Below, in pieces: positions 45,932 through 60,300 of a DNA stretch of 64,000 nucleotides (positions are counted from its first letter, which is position 1; the number at the start of each line of letters is the position of its first letter). The translations under genes were made by a program, and so were the position numbers. Below the pieces are notes generated by a model. That model was not told where the DNA came from. It searched no databases and was given only the letters and a program-made list of their open reading frames with translations. The DNA is taken from positions 26,845,977-26,909,976 of the forward strand of contig NC_089275.1 of NCBI RefSeq assembly GCF_963678975.1, in the 5' to 3' direction. Origin of the DNA: Dysidea avara. Taxonomy: Eukaryota > Porifera > Demospongiae > Dictyoceratida > Dysideidae.

Positions 45932-48900
45932 TAGGGCTGGGCGGTTTCTCGGTATTATAGTAATACCGCGGTATTGCAATGAAACGATATCTGTATCGCG
46001 TAGATTTCGGTGAAACGATAATATCACGATATCGATATTATTACGATTTTTTGTGTTTGTGACAGCTTATTAAGCCCTTAAGGTTGTTATAATGCACCTC
46101 AAATAATCACGTGATACTACTGCAAACAAGGACCACTGTGAAAAAAGCTCAGAATAATAAGGTCTATAACAGTCTTATTATGTTAGTATTGGAATGAAAT
46201 AGTACAGCATATATTAATAGATTAGGACTTTGCTATAACAAGCTTATTGAATACATTTAAGACAGTCATATATTAGAGATTAAATCACTAGTATAGTGCA
46301 GTGTATTATCAGACTATACTAAGCCTATTTCAACCATATATTGGCTACTATACTACTGTACTTTTTTACTTTCTTATAATCTGTGGCTACCTTAATTAAA
46401 TAATTTCTATTATTATATTTGTAATGAATTAAATTCTGTAAATATATTAAAACCACAATAGGTACAGCTAGTAAATCAATGTCTCCTTGGCCGGCCATGA
46501 CAGTATCAAATCAGTTTCGTCATTTATCAGTCTTTATCCAACTGCAGCAGGTACGACAGTAAATACAATTCACAAGTTCCATTACAAATTACCTGTATTA
46601 TCATCACCATGTAGAACTCTGTGACAATCTGTTAGTTGGCTTGGTAGAACTGTCCCACAGCTCTAATACAAAGATGGTAAATATAATGTGTATTCTGGAC
46701 AATCGTTGGACTTACAGTTTGTAACAATAAGAATCTCATAAAACCGAGACCTTGTCTGGAAACCTAGTATTACCATGTAGAATGGTGGCTAGGTCCCACA
46801 ACTCTATTAATGATGGTAAATATAATGCGTATACTGAACAATCATTGTACTTACGTATACAGTTTGTAGCAATCTTTTAAAACTGAGGCCGAGTCTGGGA
46901 CCAACAATCCATGTACAACTAAGACAAGTCTGATAAGAACAGGTCTCGCAACCCTAAATGGAGGCAAACATAATTCATATTCTGGATTATTTGGTGTACT
47001 TACAGTTGTTATCAGTGAGTCTAACCAGACATAAAATAGCCACTTCGTATGTGACTTTGTTGGGCTAACGTGTTATGTAAGCTCACAAGAAGCATCTGAT
47101 ACACTGATAACCAAGTCCAAGAATCTTGTAATCACTAAGTACAACTGAAACAAGACTAAATATAATATAATTTGCATACTCTCAGTGAACTTACTTTTGT
47201 TAGCAATACGAGCATGGTCAGTGAAATAAGGACAAACAAGATGGAACAGGTTCTTGAAAGCACTCAACTCATTTACAGTGCCAGACGAGGTAGCAGCCGT
47301 CAGCTGTTGATAAAAAGTATGAAGAAATGAGACCAGTTCCCAGAAGAAATGAGACCAGTTTCCACAAACCTAAATGAAGGTAAATATAAATTGTATACTG
47401 GACACTCTCAGTATACTTACTTACAGATGTTAGCAATAAGAAGAATTTCCTAGAACTGAGACCAAGTCTGTAATTCCTACCCTATTAAAAAGAAAATGAA
47501 TAAAAACACAATCAGGCTTAATGCACTTACAGCTGTAAGTATAATTAGAAGATGACGTTGAACAACTCCGTGAAAAAAGAACAAAACTGTCCACATGTGG
47601 TCGCTACCAGATTCTTTAAAGGAAGCAGCTGCCATTGAAGGAAACTAACACTGCAGATGTTATACACTGACAGCCTGTAGAACTAAGAGGTTCGACAAGA
47701 AACTGTACCACTGAAGAGATAAGGATATACAAAATCATAAGAGCAGACCATGCATACTCTTACCGTTGATGGCTGATGAACTGTGTCCACTCGTCATCCG
47801 CCATATGCTGAGATAACAGGATATAAAACATGTAATACGTACACAGCAACACCAAAGTTGAATCATTTACAGGCCATTGTCATACAGTACACAATAAACA
47901 ATTTAATACGGCTAAACCTATCGTACAAGCTATCATTTTAGTCTAACACTTACTCATCTAGAGCTGTTTTTGATTGCTGCCATCGAAGGAATTGTCCACT
48001 TGGCCGTGCCACTTCACCACTGGCTACAGCCAGCAGGGATGTACAGTTGTGGTCCATAACTATCATCGTGGCTCATTGGACGATTGCGCCGATCGCGCAC
48101 ACTCTCTCCGCGAGATACACCGTCATATCACTCACATTTACAACCTCTTTTTTTATTTTTATTTTTTTATATTTTTTATTCCGGCCCTAATGGCACTCCC
48201 ATCCTCCCCGATCTCTAGCTAGAAGTTAAACCTAATTTAATTTAAAAAGCAGAAAAAAGAAAAAGCAGCTAAACCTACAGAGCCTACACAGGCCTACAAA
48301 AACACCGCATGGACCGCCAGCATACACACAGCAAAACCCCCGGACAGGGGCCTTAACAAGAAAGCCCTGCAGTCTACTGGCCTACAACCTCTGATACAAC
48401 AATAGCGACAAAGATGGCGACTTAATTGCATCTAATACGCATGCGCACACCACTGACCCTTTCAATCAACAAGCATTACTACGAACTTTTGCAGGTGTGC
48501 TAACTGTGCAAGAAAATCTAGATTTGTATGACTCTTAGATTGAATAATTAATTTTTCTGGTATTATATGCTTTGCTATATGAAAATGTGTGCGTATGAAA
48601 TTATCACAACAAACTGAAGTTAGTTAGCTAGCTATAGTGATTAACAGAAGTGTAGCTACTTATTGTAAAATCATCATGACTTTGTTTGGTACAGTAAAAA
48701 AAATCTTAAGTCACATGAGATGGTGAAGCTAAAAATAATGAGATCTGATGGTGAAGCTAAAAAGTTATCACATTTAGTTAAGTAAACAAAGCCATACAAA
48801 GAATGTGTATTAAACTAAAGTATAATCTGTTTCCCATAATATAAGATGGGTTTATACTAAACTATAAGATAGTTAGTATAATGCAAGACTATACTGAGAT

Positions 48901-49160
48901 TATTTGTATAGTTTAAGCCATTAGATATACCATCTTATATTCCTCTTTTTTCCCAGTGGACCTAGTACTAGCTAGTCAATTTTTTTTTACAAAGATCGAG
49001 ATACTCTAATAGAACAGTGAGCTAGGATCGAGATACCCTAATAAAGCAGTCAGCTACTCTAATATAGCAGTCATCTTTAATAACCGCGATAAATAGTAAT
49101 ATCGTGATATATTTCTGCACGATATATCGTGAAGCGAAACTCCAATACCGCCCAGCCCTA
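45932..49160. mobile_element. hAT-like TIR element (3,229 bp)
   Basis: The ends are TAGGGCTGGGCGGT at 45932 and ACCGCCCAGCCCTA ending 49160; sub-terminal words such as AATATCGTGATAT are also inverted. A perfect 8-bp direct repeat, TTTAAAAC, flanks it (45924-45931 and 49161-49168), typical for hAT-type insertion. The interior has no recognisable transposase: it contains a tandem array of about 150-bp units with splice-like words (46560-47540), a short minus-strand exon-like stretch (47750-48080) and dispersed ACTCTAATAGAACAGT motifs (48995-49072). It is probably non-autonomous. Confidence 0.8.
46560..47540 (-). repeat. tandem array of about 150-bp exon/intron-like units
   Basis: On the minus strand, units of roughly 150 bp repeat about six times with divergence. 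Each shows a segment of about 55 bp that starts GTAAGTACAATGATTGT or similar and ends in TAATAG or TATTAG, like a tiny GT-AG intron, followed by about 90 bp containing TGTGGGAC and TTCTACATGG. The putative exon parts have stops in all frames, so this is not a protein gene in its present state. Confidence 0.5.
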
Positions 49161-49168
49161 TTTAAAAC

Positions 49169-52100
49169 CTGGAGTGAAAGTTAAACTCTGGCCCCAGCAA
49201 ATGAGATTCTTTACTATAAAAGTCAAGATGATTACACATTCAGTTGGTTTAAAGGCAACATGAAGCCATGGCTAAAACTACTAGCAAAGCAAAAATTGAA
49301 GTCATACACAACTTACTTGTTTATCTAGCCCCATTATTATGTTGTTGATGAATTGGGATAGAAGGTGTGTCATATAGTCAAGTGCTTCAGGAAGTCGCAC
49401 CTGCACTTGTAAGATATCCTTGTTATCATTGTCTCAGCCTCAATTTCCTCTTGGTCTCAAGTTGATAGCAAAATATCCTACTCATGGGAGGGGGGGAGTA
49501 ACTACCTATTATACTATATAGTTATTGGAGCACAAACTACAAAAGCATTATACCTTTTTAAGCTAGTTTGGTAGCAACTACCCCAGCTTGTCAGCGCAAA
49601 AGAGATAATTTTAGTAGGTTGTGGTAATTGGCGAACATGAAGGTAATCAGAATATCTGGATGTGCTAATCATTATCATTTAAGGCCAGCTGTAATGTATA
49701 GATCTGTACAGATATATCCCTAGGATGTTAAACTAAAGTATTCAATACATTCATTACATGGGGAACCATTTGTCAATATAAGTTTGCTTTTTTTTCTTTA
49801 AACACATCAGGGAATGTATGCACAACGGCACATATCATTGAAACCACTCAAATGTCAAAACTCATTAGGTGATTAACTTTAGACTAAATAATAAACTAGC
49901 TATCCTGGAGACCTGGTTAACACTTCTGCACTAAAAGAAAATGTGGCAAATTTTGTGGTTAGTTTTAATGGTAAACACCTTGTTGCCTGCCTATCTTAAA
50001 CAAGGAAATTTTATACTTATTATTGTATGGGTTTCCTCGTAATATCATACCAACAGATGTGCAGTTTCAGAACTAACATGTACACATTTTTAGTTCCACT
50101 GTTTATTCATACCCTAAACTCTACACCATTATTCATTGTACAGAGTGTCTCATGGTAAGTACTATTCATACCCTTGTATCACCTGTTGTGGCTAGTAAGA
50201 AGACTTTGAGGTTGGGAGATAAAAAGATATCTGGTAAATAGATATATAGACATTCATGGCTGATTACACCACTTTAGTGGTTTGTACTGTCTGTACTCTA
50301 CTCCATGTAGTTATTCATATGTAGCATAAAAAAAGCACCCAACATAGTTGCAGAGTATGTACAAATATCTAAATCATATTGAACCACCAGTTTTTTTTTT
50401 TCAACTTTGTACTTTTGCTTAAGCACTGTTGAGAAATATTATAGTGAGTGTTTGATTCTATATAGTGGTGATGTGTACATGTAACGTACTAGATATATAT
50501 CCATATAAGTGATTACGCAAATGTTTTAGTTGTAATGTATCCAAAGAATGTACAATACAACTACATAGCTAGTTAGCACATCTAAAATAAAGTATTCTTG
50601 TACATACACATAGCTAGAGATGTTTATCATAGATGCATCACCCCACACCTTGCTGTAAGGCAAAGTGTCTAATAGATTCTGAAATATTTATTATCTGTGA
50701 ATGTCTCCTACAGTAGCACACAATTTATTGCCCCATCAGAATTCCTGTTTGGTTACAAAAAAGTATATTATGTACAAATAAATGGTCACCAAGTTCCTAT
50801 ACATAGAAAAGACAAAACTACATTACGTTACAGTAGGACAATACAATGTAGGAAGCTACACCCTTATTGACACCTCATGAGCGATCTGCAGAATCCTATA
50901 CAAAATTTCCAATTTTTAGAACAAAATTTGTGGGAACTATAAAGTTACATTCTTGGTTATATGAGCTATGTAATTCAGCTATCAGGTATATAAAATAAAA
51001 TTTAAGTCCTCCCACCCATATGTTGTTTAGAGTATTGGTGAATAAAATTTATGTTGTGACAAAAATTTCCGTGCATATTTGAATTCTAAATATTCGACTA
51101 GTTACTAACTTACAGAGTTGTATTGTGGCTGCATTCAGTTGATACGGCAAGGAAAATGGTGATATCATTGGTGGGGTTGAGAAACTAGTAATTTCTTAAG
51201 TTGATGTGGCCTAATATCAGATTTGAAATCCTCCAGCAAGCTGTACAAGATTGCAGACCCGTCGAAGAGCTGATAAATCTGATACAAGTGACAACTATTT
51301 CTGACTCAGAATTCATAAGAAGTGAGCTCATAAAATTCTTGCTATATGACCCTAATGAAATCATTCTGTTTTAGTAGCTAGGTAGCAAGATGGTGTGATT
51401 AGTTGGAATTGGATATTTTGCAGTGTTTTATGAAGTCACATTATGGCTTCATTATTATAATTGTTAAAGTACAGAACTAAAATATGAGTGTAAATGCACA
51501 AATTAATTAGAGATAAGATTGTCTTTAAATTCGTTAAAAGATCCTGACCTACTGATATTGGTAAACTGTTTCACATACAGTATGTAATAATTGTTGATGG
51601 GAAAATAAATCATGTATTTGTAACAATCAACCCTGGTGGTTGGCTGGATGAAGTTATAGAGATGACCTTGGGAGATGTTGTTTAGGTTGGAGTAGCTATG
51701 TTAGGGCTAAGTTTTGCTGAAGTCCATTAACTATTTTGTACATCATGCATCGTCAGTGTTAGCTGTCATATAACTAAGGTGGACCAATCAAGTTGTTGTG
51801 TAACATACTTGGTGTTTTGAATAATGGTTAACAACAAATCTAGCCGTTCTCCTCTGTACTACTTCAATGAGTTGTATTGGTGTCATTCTTATACAGTGTG
51901 GTGCCCAGCTAGATAGCTAGTACATGCACATATTCTAATCTAAAGTGGGTCTCACGAGATTTTTGTAAACTGAGCTTTTTATATCAATTTTATCAAGCAC
52001 ATGTACAAACAAGCAGCTACCTATCACAACTGTTAGTCTTCAGAATTGCAATCCAAACAACTATTGTATGCACTTCAGTGTGTGGATTGCCGCGGCCACC

Positions 52101-52418
52101 AGGTGCACATGACACGACTTCAACGCAATAATTGTACTACCATCGTGGCAAACGACACTACTGGTATACATCTCGTGGTTCTGCTGGATACTTCTACTAC
52201 TTGCGCTCTCTGTCGTCCTGTACTGTTGATTTCATTTTCGTTTGAACAGTTCAGTCCACGATACAAGCTCCGTGTTTTATGACAGGCTGAGTTATGCCAT
52301 ACGGGTCACGTAAAGGCACAGCCTGTATACCCGATCAATGCAAAGTATTATACAAAAATATATCTTGAATCTAGTAAATAACTGTCTAACCAACGATTTA
52401 AAAGTATTAATTGAAGTA
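49169..52418. other. AT-rich stretch with no recognised gene
   Basis: No convincing reading frame, TIR pair or RNA gene was found. A frame of 78 codons at 52046-52282 has no domain features. The word ACTGTTGATTTCATTTTCGT, continuing to GAACA (52222-52248, 27 bp), is repeated in inverse at 63113-63139, beyond the large array. Confidence 0.45.
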
Positions 52419-52490
52419 CTAATTTACAAGTGGCATTACAGACAGGATGTTATCCGTAACACGGAACTAATATACTAATAAAAACGGAAA

Positions 52491-54349
52491 TTAACCTGTC
52501 TATACAGTCTATAGTGACTAACCTGTCTATAGTGACTAACCTGTCTATACGGTTTATAGTGACTAACCTGTCTATACGGTCTATAGTGACTAACCTGTCT
52601 ATACGGTCTATAGTGACTAACCTGTCTATACTGTCTATAGTGACTAACCTGTCTATACTGTCTATAGTGACTAACCTGTCTATACAGTCTATATAGTGAC
52701 TAACCTGTCTATACAGTCTATAGTGACTAACCTGTCTACACAGACTAACTTGTCTATACAGTCTATAGTGACTAACCTGTCTATACAGTCTATATAGTGA
52801 CTAACCTGTCTATACAGTCTATAGTGACTAACCTGTCTATACCGTCTATAGTGACTAACCTGTCTATACAGTCTATAGTGACTAACCTGTCTATACTGTC
52901 TATAGTGACTAACCTGTCTATACAGTCTATAGTGACTAACCTGTCTATACAGTCTATTGTGACTAACCTGTCTATACAGTCTATATAGTGACTAACCTGT
53001 CTATACAGTCTATAGTGACTAACCTGTCTATACAGTCTATATAGTGACTAACCTGTCTATACAGTCTATAGTGACTAACCTGTCTATACAGTCTATAGTG
53101 ACTAACCTGTCTATACAGACTATAGTGACTAACCTGTCTATACAGTCTATATAGTGACTAACCTGTCTATACAGTCTATAGTGATTAATCTGTCTATACA
53201 GTCTATATAGTGACTAACTTGTCTATACAGTCTATAGTGACTAACCTGTCTATACAGTCTATATAGTGACTAACCTGTCTATACAGTCTATAGTGACTAA
53301 CATGTCTATACAGTCTATATAGTGACTAACCTGTCTATACAGTCTATAGTGACTAACCTGTCTATACGGTCTATAGTGACTAACCTGTCTATACCGTCTA
53401 TAGTGACTAACCTGTCTATACCGTCTATAGTGACTAACCTGTCTATACCGTCTATAGTGACTAACCTGTCTATACAGTCTATAGTGACTAACCTGTCTAT
53501 ACAGTCTATAGTGACTAACCTGTCTATACGGTCTATAGTGACTAACCTGTCTATACCGTCTATATAGTGACTAACCTGTCTATACCGTCTATAGTGACTA
53601 ACCTGTCTATGCAGTCTATAGTGACTAACCTGTCTATACAGTCTATAGTGACTAACCTGTATATACAGTCTATATAGTGACTAACCTGTCTATACAGTCT
53701 ATAGTGACTAACCTGTCTATACGGTCTATAGTGACTAACCTGTCTATACCGTCTATAGTGACTAACCTGTCTATACAGTCTATAGTGACTAACCTGTCTA
53801 TACGGTCTATAGTGACTAACCTGTCTATACCGTCTATATAGTGACTAACCTGTCTATACTGTCTATAGTGACTAACCTGTCTATACAGTCTATAGTGACT
53901 AACCTGTCTATACAGTCTATATAGTGACTAACCTGTCTATACAGTCTATAGTGACTAACCTGTCTATACAGTCTATAGTGACTAACCTGTCTATACAGTC
54001 TATACAGTCTATAGTGACTAACCTGTCTATACGGTCTATAGTGACTAACCTGTCTATACCGTCTATATAGTGACTAACCTGTCTATACTGTCTATAGTGA
54101 CTAACCTGTCTATACAGTCTATAGTGACTAACCTGTCTATACAGTCTATATAGTGACTAACCTGTCTATACAGTCTACAGTGAATAACCTGTCTATACAG
54201 TCTATAGTGACTAACCTGTCTATACAGTCTATAGTGACTAACCTGTCTATACAGTCTATAGTGACTAACCTGTCTATACCGTCTATAGTGACTAACCTGT
54301 CTATACAGTTTATATGGTGACTAACCTGTCTATACAGTCTATATAGTGT
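52491..54349 (+). repeat. 27-bp minisatellite, left arm
   Basis: Tandem units with the core GTGACTAACCTGTCTATA followed by CAGTCTATA; most are 27 bp, with 29-bp variants carrying an extra TA (CTATATAGTGAC). There are about 68 units' worth of sequence. Because 27 is a multiple of three, apparent open frames (LSIQSIVTN) run through it. They are not genes. Confidence 0.95.
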
Positions 54350-57300
54350 CAGGTTAGTCACTATAGACTGTATAGACAAGTTAGTCACTATAGACTGTAT
54401 AGACAGGTTAGTCACTATAGACTGTATAGACAGGTTAGTCACTATAGACTGTATAGACAGGTTAGTCACTATATAGACTGTATAGACAGGTTAGTCACTA
54501 TAGACGGTATAGACAGGTTAGTCACTATAGACCGTATAGACAGGTTAGTCACTATAGACTGTATAGACAGGTTAGTCACTATAGACTGTATAGACAGGTT
54601 ATTCACTATAGACTGTATAGACAGGTTAGTCACTATAGACTGTATAGACAGGTTAGTCACTATAGACTGTATAGACAGGTTAGTCACTATATAGACTGTA
54701 TAGACAGGTTAGTCACTATAGACTGTATAGACAGGTTAGTCACTATAGACTGTATAGACAGGTAAGTCACTATATAGACTGTATAGACAGGTTAGTCACT
54801 ATAGACTGTATAGACAGGTTAGTCACTATAGACTGTATAGACAGGTTAGTCACTATAGACTGTATAGACAGGTTAGTCACTATATAGACTGTATAGACAA
54901 GTTAGTGACTATAGACCGTATAGACAGGTTAGTCACTATATAGATTGTATAGACAGGTTAGTCACTATAGACTGTATAGACAGGTTAGTCACTATATAGA
55001 CTGTATAGACAGATTATTCACTATAGACTGTATAGACAGGTTAGTCATTATATAGACTGTATAGACAGGTTAGTCACTATAGACTGTATAGACAGGTTAG
55101 TCACTATAGACTTTATAGACAGATTAGTCACTATAGACTATATAGACAGGTTAGTCACTGTAGACTGTATAGACAGGTTAGTCACTATAGACTACATAGA
55201 CAGGTTAGTCACTATAGACTACATAGACAGGGTAGTCACTGTAGACTGTATAGACAGGTTAGTCACTATAGACTACATAGACAAGTTAGTCACTATAGAC
55301 TACATAGACAGGGTAGTCACTATAGACTGGTTGGTCACTATAGACTGTATAGACAGGTTAGTCACTATAGACTATATAGACAGGTTAGCCACTGTAGACT
55401 GTATAGACAGGTTAGTCACGATAGACTGTATAGACAGGTTAGTCACGATAGACTGTATAGACAGATTAGTCACCGTAGACTATATAGGCAGGTTAGTCAC
55501 CGTAGACTATATAGACAGGTTAGTCACTGTAGATTGTATAGACAGGTTAGTCACTATAGACTACATAGACAGGGTAGTCACTATAGACTGGTTGGTCACT
55601 ATAGACTGTATAGACAGGTTAGTCACTATAGACTATATAGACAGGTTAGTCACTGTAGACTGTACAGACAGATTAGTCACTTTAGACTATATAGACAGGA
55701 TAGTCACTGTAGACTATATAGACAGGTTAGTCACTGTAGACTATATAGACAGGTTAGTCACTATAGACTATATAGACAGGTTAGTCCCTGTAGACTGTAT
55801 AGACAGGTTAGTCACTATATAGACTATATAGACAGGTTAGTCACTATAGACTATATAGACAGGTTAGTCCCTGTAGACTGTATAGACAGGTTAGTCACTA
55901 TATAGACTATATAGACAGGTTAGTCACTGTAGACTGTATAGACAGCTTAGTCACTATAGACTATATAGACAGGTTAGCCACTGTAGACTGTATAGACAGG
56001 TTAGTCACTATAGACTACATAGACAGGTTAGTCACTATAGACTGGTTGGTCACTATAGACTGTATAGGCAGGTTAGTCACTATAGACTATATAGACAGGT
56101 TAGCCACTGTAGACTGTATAGACAGGTTAGTCACGATAGACTGTATAGACAGGTTAGTCATAATAGACTGTATAGACAGATTAGTCACCGTAGACTATAT
56201 AGGCAGGTTAGTCACCGTAAACTATATAGACAGGTTAGTCACTATAGACTGTATAGACAGGTTAGTCACTATAGACTGCATAGACAGGTTAGTCACTATA
56301 GACGGTATAGACAGGTTAGTCACTATAGACTGTATAGACAGGTTAGTCACTATAGACCATATAGACAGGTTAGTCACTATAGACTGTATAGACAGGTTAG
56401 TCACTATAGACCGTATAGACAGGTTAGTCACTATAGACTGTATAGACAGGTTAGTCACTATAGACTGTATAGACAGGTTAGTCACTATAGACTGTATAGA
56501 CAGGTTAGTCACTATAGACTGTATAGACAGGTTAGTCACTATATAGACTGTATAGACAGGTTAGTCACTATAGACTATATAGACAGGTTAGTTACTATAG
56601 ACTATATAGACAGGTTAGTCACTATAGACTGTATAGACAGGTTAGTCACTATAGACCATATAGACAGGTTAGTCACTATAGACTGTATAGACAGGTTAGT
56701 CACTATAGACCGTATAGACAGGTTAGTCACTATAGACTGTATAGACAGGTTAGTCACTATAGACTGTATAGACAGGTTAGTCACTATAGACCGTATAGAC
56801 AGGTTAGTCACTATAGACTGTATAGACAGGTTAGTCACTATAGACTGTATAGACAGGTTAGTCACTATAGACTGTATAGACAGGTTAGTCACTATAGACT
56901 GTATAGACAGGTTAGTCACTATAGACTGTATAGACAGGTTAGTCACTATATAGACTGTATAGACAGGTTAGTCACTATAGACTATATAGACAGGTTAGTC
57001 ACTATAGACTATATAGACAGGTTAGCCACTATAGACTGTATAGACAGGTTAGTCACTATAGACTACATAGACAGGTTAGTCACTATAGACTACATAGACA
57101 GGGTAGTCACTATAGACTGGTTGGTCACTATAGACTGTATAGACAGGTTAGTCACTATAGACTATATAGACAGGTTAGTCACGATGGACTGTATAGACAG
57201 GTTAGTCACGATAGACTATATAGACAGGTTAGCCACTGTAGACTGTATAGACAGGTTAGTCACTATAGACTACATAGACAGGTTAGTCACTATAGACTAC

Positions 57301-60300
57301 ATAGACAGGGTAGTCACTATAGACTGGTTGGTCACTATAGACTGTATAGACAGGTTAGTCACTATAGACTATATAGACAGGTTAGCCACTGTGGACTGTA
57401 TAGACAGGTTAGTCACGATAGACTGTATAGACAGGTTAGTCACGATAGACTGTATAGACAGATTAGTCACTGTAGACTATATAGGCAGGTTAGTCACCGT
57501 AGACTATATAGACAGGTTAGTCACTGTAGACTGTATAGACAGGTTAGTCACTATAGACTATATAGACAGGTTAGTTACTATAGACTATATAGACAGGTTA
57601 GTCACTGTAGACTGTATAGACAGCTTAGTCACTATAGACTATATAGACAGGTTAGCCACTATAGACTGTATAGACAGGTTAGTCACTATAGACTACATAG
57701 ACAGGTTAGTCACTATAGACTACATAGACAGGGTAGTCACTATAGACTGGTTGGTCACTATAGACTGTATAGACAGGTTAGTCACTATAGACTGTATAGA
57801 CAGGTTAGTCACTATAGACTGTATAGACAGGTTAGTCACTATAGACTGTATAGACAGGTTAGTCACTATATAGACTGTATAGACAGGTTAGTCACTATAG
57901 ACCGTATAGACAGGTTAGTCACTATAGACTGTATAGACAGGTTAGTCACTATAGACTGTATAGACAGGTTAGTCACTATAGACCGTATAGACAGGTTAGT
58001 CACTATAGACTGTATAGACAGGTTAGTCACTATAGACTGTATAGACAGGTTAGTCACTATAGACTGTATAGACAGGTTAGTCACTATAGACTGTATAGAC
58101 AGGTTAGTCACTATAGACTGTATAGACAGGTTAGTCACTATATAGACTGTATAGACAGGTTAGTCACTATAGACTATATAGACAGGTTAGTCACTATAGA
58201 CTATATAGACAGGTTAGCCACTATAGACTGTATAGACAGGTTAGTCACTATAGACTACATAGACAGGTTAGTCACTATAGACTACATAGACAGGGTAGTC
58301 ACTATAGACTGGTTGGTCACTATAGACTGTATAGACAGGTTAGTCACTATAGACTATATAGACAGGTTAGTCACGATGGACTGTATAGACAGGTTAGTCA
58401 CGATAGACTATATAGACAGGTTAGCCACTGTAGACTGTATAGACAGGTTAGTCACTATAGACTACATAGACAGGTTAGTCACTATAGACTACATAGACAG
58501 GGTAGTCACTATAGACTGGTTGGTCACTATAGACTGTATAGACAGGTTAGTCACTATAGACTATATAGACAGGTTAGCCACTGTGGACTGTATAGACAGG
58601 TTAGTCACGATAGACTGTATAGACAGGTTAGTCACGATAGACTGTATAGACAGATTAGTCACTGTAGACTATATAGGCAGGTTAGTCACCGTAGACTATA
58701 TAGACAGGTTAGTCACTGTAGACTGTATAGACAGGTTAGTCACTATAGACTATATAGACAGGTTAGTTACTATAGACTATATAGACAGGTTAGTCACTGT
58801 AGACTGTATAGACAGCTTAGTCACTATAGACTATATAGACAGGTTAGCCACTATAGACTGTATAGACAGGTTAGTCACTATAGACTACATAGACAGGTTA
58901 GTCACTATAGACTACATAGACAGGGTAGTCACTATAGACTGGTTGGTCACTATAGACTGTATAGACAGGTTAGTCACTATAGACTGTATAGACAGGTTAG
59001 TCACTATAGACTGTATAGACAGGTTAGTCACTATAGACTGTATAGACAGGTTAGTCACTATATAGACTGTATAGACAGGTTAGTCACTATAGACTATATA
59101 GACAGGTTAGTTACTATAGACTATATAGACAGGTTAGTCACTATAGACTGTATAGACAGGTTAGTCACTATAGACCATATAGACAGGTTAGTCACTATAG
59201 ACTGTATAGACAGGTTAGTCACTATAGACCGTATAGACAGGTTAGTCACTATAGACTGTATAGACAGGTTAGTCACTATAGACTGTATAGACAGGTTAGT
59301 CACTATAGACTGTATAGACAGGTTAGTCACTATAGACTGTATAGACAGGTTAGTCACTATAGACTGTATAGACAGGTTAGTCACTATATAGACTGTATAG
59401 ACAGGTTAGTCAGTATAGACTATATAGACAGGTTAGTCACTATAGACTATATAGACAGGTTAGCCACTATAGACTGTATAGACAGGTTAGTCACTATAGA
59501 CTACATAGACAGGTTAGTCACTATAGACTACATAGACAGGGTAGTCACTATAGACTGGTTGGTCACTATAGACTGTATAGACAGGTTAGTCACTATAGAC
59601 TATATAGACAGGTTAGTCACGATGGACTGTATAGACAGGTTAGTCACGATAGACTATATAGACAGGTTAGCCACTGTAGACTGTATAGACAGGTTAGTCA
59701 CTATAGACTACATAGACAGGTTAGTCACTATAGACTACATAGACAGGGTAGTCACTATAGACTGGTTGGTCACTATAGACTGTATAGACAGGTTAGTCAC
59801 TATAGACTATATAGACAGGTTAGCCACTGTGGACTGTATAGACAGGTTAGTCACGATAGACTGTATAGACAGGTTAGTCACGATAGACTGTATAGACAGA
59901 TTAGTCACTGTAGACTATATAGGCAGGTTAGTCACCGTAGACTATATAGACAGGTTAGTCACTGTAGACTGTATAGACAGGTTAGTCACTATAGACCATA
60001 TAGACAGGTTAGTCACTATAGACTGTATAGACAGGTTAGTCACTATAGACCGTATAGACAGGTTAGTCACTATAGACCGTATAGACAGGTTAGTCACTAT
60101 AGACTGTATAGACAGGTTAGTCACTATAGACTGTATAGACAGGTTAGTCACTATAGACTGTATAGACAGGTTAGTCACTATAGACTGTATAGACAGGTTA
60201 GTCACTATATAGACTGTATAGACAGGTTAGTCACTATAGACTATATAGACAGGTTAGTTACTATAGACTATATAGACAGGTTAGTCACTATAGACTGTAT

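Noticed and set aside
47974..48222. Plus-strand open frame of 82 codons
   Set aside because: It lies inside the hAT-like element, runs into a T-rich tract and is opposite a better minus-strand exon-like stretch. No protein features.
51240..52282. Possible gene remnants upstream of the minisatellite
   Set aside because: Short frames occur, and some words resemble retroelement sequence, but no motif could be defended in translation.
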